Assembly (NCBI RefSeq): GCF_030419005.1
Contig: NZ_CP106951.1
Coordinates: 1,240,001-1,304,000 of the forward strand
From: Eleftheria terrae
GTDB taxonomy: Bacteria; Pseudomonadota; Gammaproteobacteria; Burkholderiales; Burkholderiaceae_C
DNA length: 64,000 nucleotides
Direction of reading: 5' to 3'
Below are positions 58,833-64,000 of the stretch, piece after piece; position 1 is the first letter of the stretch, and each line of letters opens with the position of its first letter. The position numbers were made by a program, and so were the translations under genes. The notes under the pieces are model-generated. The model made no database searches. It had not been told where the DNA came from and saw only the letters and a list, made by a program, of their open reading frames with translations.

Positions 58833-61800
58833 ATGCGCGATGACGGACACAGGGCAGAGCCCGGCAGCGCGGTCAATGACCCGGCACCGCCGCCCCTGGG
58901 CCACTGGCTCCGGCGGGCAGCCCGGCATGCGCCCGGACAGGCTGCACTGGAGTCACCGGACGGCACCCTGGACTATGCGGCCCTGCTCGATGCGGTGACT
59001 GCTTTGGCCGGCCGCCTGCAGGCCGCCGGCATCAGGCCGGGCGAGCGCGTGGCGATTGCGGCGACCCGTTCTGCCCACACCATCGTGGCCATCCTGGCCG
59101 CGGTCGAAGCCGGCATCGGCTATGTGCCGCTCGACCTGGCCTACCCCGGCGATCGCCTGCAGGCCATGCTGCAGGACGCGCAACCACGTGCGGTCCTTGG
59201 CGAGCCGGCCACGCTGGCCCGGCTGCAAGCGCTGACCGGCGACTTTCCGACCCTGGAACACCCGGCCCCCCGCAGCGAGCTGCCGCATGCGGCCGAGGCC
59301 GACCTGGCCTACGTGCTCTTCACCTCCGGCTCCACCGGCCGGCCGAAGGGCGTCGCCATGGGCGCCGGACCGCTGCGCCACCTGGTGGCCTGGCATGCCG
59401 CGCACGAGCGGCTCGGGCTGCCGGCGCGCACGCTGCAGTTCGCACCGCTGTCCTTCGATGTGCACTTCCAGGAGATCTTCTCGACGCTGGCCTGCGCCGG
59501 CACGCTGGTGCTGCTGCCCGAGGCCGAGCGACGCGATCCGCAGCGCCTGCACCAGGCCCTGCTCACAGGACGCGTACAGCGGCTGTTCCTGCCGTACGTG
59601 GCGTTGCAGATGCTGGCCGAGGCCGCCCGCGGACAGCCGCCGCTGGCGCTGCTCGACGTGGTGAGCGCCGGCGAGCAGCTGCAGGTGACGCCCGCCATCC
59701 GCGCGCTGTTCGAGCAGCTGCCGCAGGCGGTGCTGCACAACCACTACGGGCCCACCGAAAGCCATGTGGTCACCGCCTTCGAGCTGTGCGGCAGCGCCCG
59801 CGACTGGCCCGAGATTCCGCCCATCGGCCGACCTCTGCCACATGTGCGGCTGGCGCTGCGGCATCCGGAGACGCTGGCGCCCGAGAGCGGCGACAGCGGC
59901 GAGCTGCTGCTGGGCGGCCAGACGCTGGCTCACGGCTACCTGGGCCGGCCTGAACTCACCGCCGAGCGCTTCCGCAATGACCTGGCCGGACTGCAGGGCC
60001 GCTGGTACCTGGCCGGCGACCTGGTGCGTCGCGACGCCGACGGTGTCTATACCTACCTGGGCCGTGCCGACCAGCAACTGAAGGTCGACGGCTTTCGCAT
60101 CGAGCCTGGCGAGATCGAGCTGGCGCTGATGCGCCACCCCCAGGTGCGGGACGCGGTGGTGACGGCGCCCGAGCTGCCCGGCGTCGGCCGCCAGCTGGTG
60201 GCGCATGTGGTGCCCCGCGACGGCGCGGAGGCCGACATGCTGCCGGCCACGCTGCGCCAGCACCTGCGCGGCTGCCTGCCCGAGTACATGGTGCCGGTGC
60301 GCTATCTGACGCTCGAACGCCTGCCCATGACGCCCAGCGGCAAGATCGATCGTCGCGGCCTGCCGCTGCCGCAGGCAGAGGCCCCGGCCGGCAGCGCCGC
60401 CGACCTGCCCGCGCTGGTGCGCGCCCTGTGGCAGGACCTGCTGGGGCTGGCCCACATCGACGACGAATCGAACCTCTTCGAGCTGGGCGCCAAGTCGCTG
60501 CTGGTGCTGCGTTTCGTGACGCGGCTGCGCGAGCACGGTGTGGACCACCTCGCCGTTGCCGACGTCTATGACCGCCCGACCCTGGCCGGGCTGTGCCGCG
60601 GCGCGCAGGGCGTCGGCCGACGCCGGGCCGGGGCCGGTCGTCCGGCCTCGCCGGGCGGCGGCATCGCCATCGTCGGCATGGCAGTGCGGGCGGCGGAGGC
60701 GAGCGATCTCGACACCTTCTGGCAGCAGCTGGTCGAGCAACGCGAAGGCATCCGCCACTTCAGGCCGGAGGAGCTCGATCCTTCGGTGCCCGAGGCCCTG
60801 CGCCGGCGGCCGAACTTCGTCGCCGCACGTGGCGTGCTGCAGGATGCCGACCGCTTCGACGCGGCCTTCTTCGGCATCTCGGCACGCGAAGCGAGCGTGC
60901 TCGACCCGCAGCAGCGCCTCTTCCTCGAACTCTGCTGGAGCGCGCTGGAGCATGCCGGCATCGACCCGCGACAGGGCGACGCGCGGGTGGGCGTCTACGC
61001 CGGCGTGGCCAACAACAGCTACATCACCGCGCTGCGCGCCGAGAACCCGGAGCTGGCGCAGCAGTTCGGCGAGTTCGCCACCATGCTGGCCAGCGAGAAG
61101 GACTATGTCGCCACCCGGGTGGCCAACCGGCTGAACCTGACCGGGCCGGCCGTCAGCGTGCACACCGCCTGCTCCACCGGGCTGGTGGCGGTGGCCCAGG
61201 CCTGGCACGCGCTGGCCGACGGCCAGGCCGACGTGGCGCTGGCCGGCGGCGCCACCGTCATCGTGCCGCAGGCGGGCGGCTACCTGCATGTGGAAGGCGG
61301 CATGGAATCCGCCGACGGGCATTGCCGGCCCTTTGACGCGGAGGCCAGCGGCACCGTCTTCGGCAGCGGCGGCGCGGTGGTGGTGCTCAAGCGCCTGGAA
61401 GATGCGCTGGCCGAAGGCGACACCATCTACGGCGTGATCCGCGGTGTCGGTCTGAACAACGACGGTGGCGACAAGGCCAGCTTCACCGCGCCCAGCGTCG
61501 GCGGCCAGGCGGCGGCCATCCGGATGGCGCTCGATCATGCCGGCGTGAGCGCGCGCAGCATCGGCTACGTGGAGGCGCATGGCACCGGCACCGCGCTGGG
61601 CGACCCGATCGAGATTGCCGCCCTCACCCGCGCCTGGCGGCCGGATACCGCCGACTCACAGTACTGCGGCATCGGTTCGCTGAAGAGCAACCTCGGCCAC
61701 ACGATCGCCGCGGCCGGCGTGCTCGGCCTGGTGAAGGCCACGCTGTCCCTGCACCACGAAGCCATTCCGGCCACCCTGCATTTCCGGCGGCCGAACCCCG

Positions 61801-64000
61801 AGATCGACTTCGCCGCGACGCCCTTCCACGTCATCGCCGCCCACACGCCGTGGCCGCGTGGCGAGCAGCCGCGCCGGGCCGCGGTGAGCTCCTTCGGCGT
61901 CGGCGGCACCAATGCGCACCTGGTGATCGAGGAAGCCCCGCCTGCCGCCCCCAGCGCCGAGGCCGCCGGCCCGTTCCTGCTGCCGCTGTCGGCCCGGACA
62001 CGCGAGGCTGCGTTGCAGCGTGCGGCCGACCTGGCCCGCCATCTCGAAGCGCATCCCGGGCTGTCGCTGGCCGACGTGGCCAGCACACTCATGCGTGGCC
62101 GCCAGCCGATGGCGCAGCGCCTGGCCGTCGTTGCACGCGATCGGTCGGACGCGGTCGATGCGCTGCGGGCCTTGCGCCACACCACGGCGGCCCAGGGCCG
62201 TCCGCGGCTGGTCTACCTGTTCCCGGGCCAGGGTGCCCAGCATCCCGGCATGGCGCGCGGCCTGTACGACGAGATACCGGCCTTCCGCGAGGCACTCGAC
62301 CGCTGCCTGGCGCTGGCCGAGCCGCACCTGGGCAGCGACTTCAAAGCCTGGCTGGTGACGGCGGCTCCCGACGACAGCGCGGTCGCCGAGCGCCTGGCCG
62401 AGACCCGCCATGCCCAAGTGGCGCTGTTCTGCATGTCGTATGCGCTGGCGGCCTGGCTGGACACGCTGGGAGTCAAGCCCCAGGCCCTGATCGGCCACAG
62501 CGTCGGCGAATACGCCGCGGCTTGCCAGGCCGGCGTCTTCTCGCTCGCCGATGCAATGACGGCCGTCATCTCGCGCGGCCAGGCGATGTTCGAGCAGCCC
62601 CCCGGCGCGATGCTGGCGGTGCGTGCGGCCGGTGACACCGTGCGCGCCCTGCTGCCTGAAGGCGTGGAGATCGCCGGCGAGAACGCGCCGTCGCTCACCG
62701 TGGTGGCTGGCAGCTTCGACGCCATCGACGCCTTCGCGCGCCAGCTCGAGGCGCAGGATATCGGCAGCACCCGGCTGCGGGTCTCGCATGCCTTCCACAG
62801 TGCCGCCATGGAAGGGGCCCTGCCCCAGGTGGCGGCGGCCCTGCAGCCGCTGGTGCTGCGGGCGCCGCGCCTGCCGGTGTATTCCTGCGTCAGCGGAGCG
62901 CCGCTGCAGGCGCACGAAGCCACCGACCCTCACTACTGGGCCCGCCAGGTCCGCGCCAGCGTGCAGTTCAGCCGCGCGGTGCAAGCCGAGCTGGCCCAGG
63001 ACAGCGAGACCGTCTTCGTCGAAGTCGGTCCCGGCCAGGCATTGACCGCGCTGCTGCGCCAGCACCGCACGGCAGGCCAGGCGGTGCCTCGCATCGTGCC
63101 TCTGCTCGGCCCGGCCCAGGCGCCGGGTGATGCGGCCGTCAATGCGCTGGCCGGCCTGGGTGCCCTGTGGTGTGCCGGCGCGGAGCTGGCCTGGCCGGTG
63201 GCCGCCAGTGCCCGCCGCGTCGCGCTGCCGACCTACCCCTTCGCCGGCGAGCGCCACTGGTTCGCGCGCCGGCCCCTTGCACAGGCCGCCCTCGCGGTCT
63301 CCGCCGGCGGTGCCACAAGCGCCGCCGCCCCTTCTTCTTTGCCCCCAGCCGAGGCTGCCACGACCATGAGCCGACTCCCCCGCCTAGCCCAGGAACTCAC
63401 GCGCATCCTCAGCGATGTGTCCGGACTGGCCGCCGATGAGATGAGCCCGGGCGCCAGCTTCGTCGACCAGGGCCTGGACTCGCTCTCGCTGACCCAGGCA
63501 ACGTTGGAGCTGGAGCGGGTGTTCGGCCTCAAGCTGCGCTTCCGCCGCCTGCTCGAGGACCTGGACACGGTCGACAAGCTGGCCGGCTTCCTCGACGCCG
63601 AGCTGCCGGCCGACCGCTTCGCACCGGCGGCCCCGGCCGCTCCCGTTGCCGCGCCGGCCCCGGCCGGCGAGCCGACGGCCACAGCGGTCGCCAATGCCTC
63701 GCCGGTCCTGCCGCAGGCTGCCCTGCCGGTGATGCAGCTGGCCGTCGGGCCGGGCCAGCCGGGCGCGGCCAGCGGGCTGCAACTGGTGATCCAGCAGCAA
63801 ATGCAGCTGATGTCCCAGCAGCTCGCCGTGCTGGCCGGTCAGCCACTGGCCGGTGCAGCGGTGCCGGCCATGGCGCCAGCGGCCCTGCCCGCGCCGGTGG
63901 CCGGGCCGGCGCCTGCCGCCACCGCAGGCGCCGCCCCCGCAGCCACTGCAAACGAGCCGGCCCAGCCGTCCATCAAGGCCTTGGTGGAAAAGCCCTTCGG
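58833..64000 (+). CDS. Hybrid NRPS-PKS megasynthase, A(Pro)-PCP-KS-AT-ACP-... (3' end outside window)
   Basis: The first 1722 codons of an assembly-line enzyme. Adenylation domain (about 20-510): VLFTSGSTGRPKG, NHYGPTESHVV, PSGKIDRR; its specificity residues read D-V-Q-F-V-A-H-V-V-K, one change from a known proline code (DVQFIAHVVK). PCP: GAKSL, Ser about 554. Ketosynthase (610-1040): TACSTG with Cys about 778, EAHGTGT, KSNLGHT. Acyltransferase (about 1125-1420): GHSVG Ser about 1222 and HAFH, the malonyl-type motif. ACP: GLDSLS, Ser about 1550. An Ala/Pro linker with a Gln-rich helix follows. No condensation domain precedes A, so this is a starter module. Start at ATG 58833, GGAG upstream. 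Confidence 0.95.
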   Translation, partial: MRDDGHRAEPGSAVNDPAPPPLGHWLRRAARHAPGQAALESPDGTLDYAALLDAVTALAGRLQAAGIRPGERVAIAATRSAHTIVAILAAVEAGIGYVPLDLAYPGDRLQAMLQDAQPRAVLGEPATLARLQALTGDFPTLEHPAPRSELPHAAEADLAYVLFTSGSTGRPKGVAMGAGPLRHLVAWHAAHERLGLPARTLQFAPLSFDVHFQEIFSTLACAGTLVLLPEAERRDPQRLHQALLTGRVQRLFLPYVALQMLAEAARGQPPLALLDVVSAGEQLQVTPAIRALFEQLPQAVLHNHYGPTESHVVTAFELCGSARDWPEIPPIGRPLPHVRLALRHPETLAPESGDSGELLLGGQTLAHGYLGRPELTAERFRNDLAGLQGRWYLAGDLVRRDADGVYTYLGRADQQLKVDGFRIEPGEIELALMRHPQVRDAVVTAPELPGVGRQLVAHVVPRDGAEADMLPATLRQHLRGCLPEYMVPVRYLTLERLPMTPSGKIDRRGLPLPQAEAPAGSAADLPALVRALWQDLLGLAHIDDESNLFELGAKSLLVLRFVTRLREHGVDHLAVADVYDRPTLAGLCRGAQGVGRRRAGAGRPASPGGGIAIVGMAVRAAEASDLDTFWQQLVEQREGIRHFRPEELDPSVPEALRRRPNFVAARGVLQDADRFDAAFFGISAREASVLDPQQRLFLELCWSALEHAGIDPRQGDARVGVYAGVANNSYITALRAENPELAQQFGEFATMLASEKDYVATRVANRLNLTGPAVSVHTACSTGLVAVAQAWHALADGQADVALAGGATVIVPQAGGYLHVEGGMESADGHCRPFDAEASGTVFGSGGAVVVLKRLEDALAEGDTIYGVIRGVGLNNDGGDKASFTAPSVGGQAAAIRMALDHAGVSARSIGYVEAHGTGTALGDPIEIAALTRAWRPDTADSQYCGIGSLKSNLGHTIAAAGVLGLVKATLSLHHEAIPATLHFRRPNPEIDFAATPFHVIAAHTPWPRGEQPRRAAVSSFGVGGTNAHLVIEEAPPAAPSAEAAGPFLLPLSARTREAALQRAADLARHLEAHPGLSLADVASTLMRGRQPMAQRLAVVARDRSDAVDALRALRHTTAAQGRPRLVYLFPGQGAQHPGMARGLYDEIPAFREALDRCLALAEPHLGSDFKAWLVTAAPDDSAVAERLAETRHAQVALFCMSYALAAWLDTLGVKPQALIGHSVGEYAAACQAGVFSLADAMTAVISRGQAMFEQPPGAMLAVRAAGDTVRALLPEGVEIAGENAPSLTVVAGSFDAIDAFARQLEAQDIGSTRLRVSHAFHSAAMEGALPQVAAALQPLVLRAPRLPVYSCVSGAPLQAHEATDPHYWARQVRASVQFSRAVQAELAQDSETVFVEVGPGQALTALLRQHRTAGQAVPRIVPLLGPAQAPGDAAVNALAGLGALWCAGAELAWPVAASARRVALPTYPFAGERHWFARRPLAQAALAVSAGGATSAAAPSSLPPAEAATTMSRLPRLAQELTRILSDVSGLAADEMSPGASFVDQGLDSLSLTQATLELERVFGLKLRFRRLLEDLDTVDKLAGFLDAELPADRFAPAAPAAPVAAPAPAGEPTATAVANASPVLPQAALPVMQLAVGPGQPGAASGLQLVIQQQMQLMSQQLAVLAGQPLAGAAVPAMAPAALPAPVAGPAPAATAGAAPAATANEPAQPSIKALVEKPF

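Noticed and set aside
58953..61580. 875-aa open frame antisense to the megasynthase
   Set aside because: Covers A and KS domains on the other strand; no recognisable protein features.

Overview
The window is 64 kb of very G+C-rich chromosome. Gene content and order (aceE-aceF-lpdA with lipoyl domains on both E2 and E3, a divergent FixL/FixJ-like pair, folD, a PrlC-type M3 peptidase, rpiA, pyrD, paired soluble and membrane pyrophosphatases) point to a betaproteobacterium of the order Burkholderiales. I assign no genus. I see no rRNA, tRNA, insertion sequence, prophage or CRISPR array.

Layout. 1-6.2 kb: 5' part of an Oar-like TonB-dependent receptor, a 68-aa four-cysteine protein, an M15 peptidase, a DHH phosphoesterase, a hemolysin-III membrane protein, a 14-bp tandem repeat, and a RES-type toxin with its antitoxin. 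6.4-12.3 kb: a LacI-family regulator, a secreted GH3 beta-glucosidase lipoprotein whose promoter carries a perfect LacI-type operator, a degenerate OmpR-like regulator and a DUF3455 protein. 12.5-16.6 kb: a sigma54-dependent response regulator, a DctB-like kinase with a haem-type sensor domain, and an ECF sigma factor. 16.9-23.7 kb: a six-gene sugar operon (ROK regulator, ABC ATPase, permease, binding protein, sugar isomerase/epimerase, Gfo/Idh dehydrogenase). 23.9-34.1 kb: a signalling block of two hybrid histidine kinases, CheR, CheB, a REC-kinase and a YflT-like stress protein.

34.2-52.7 kb is mostly housekeeping: Ppa and H+-PPase, the pyruvate dehydrogenase operon, its divergent two-component pair, FolD, oligopeptidase A, a periplasmic glutaredoxin-like protein, RpiA and PyrD. 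52.7-58.3 kb holds an FAD oxidoreductase, an N-formylglutamate amidohydrolase-like protein, a three-gene cassette with a cytosolic trypsin-like protease, a fasciclin protein and a WbpP-like epimerase that has lost its catalytic tyrosine. From 58.8 kb to the window end runs the start of a hybrid NRPS-PKS megasynthase (A-PCP-KS-AT-ACP) whose adenylation code reads as proline. This is the first gene of a natural-product cluster that continues beyond the window.

The most distinctive items are the proline-primed assembly line next to the Tyr-less epimerase, the haem-motif/TPR-like histidine kinase, the two-operator GH3 promoter, the RES toxin module, the trypsin-like cassette, and the short zinc-ribbon-like gene with a GTG start.
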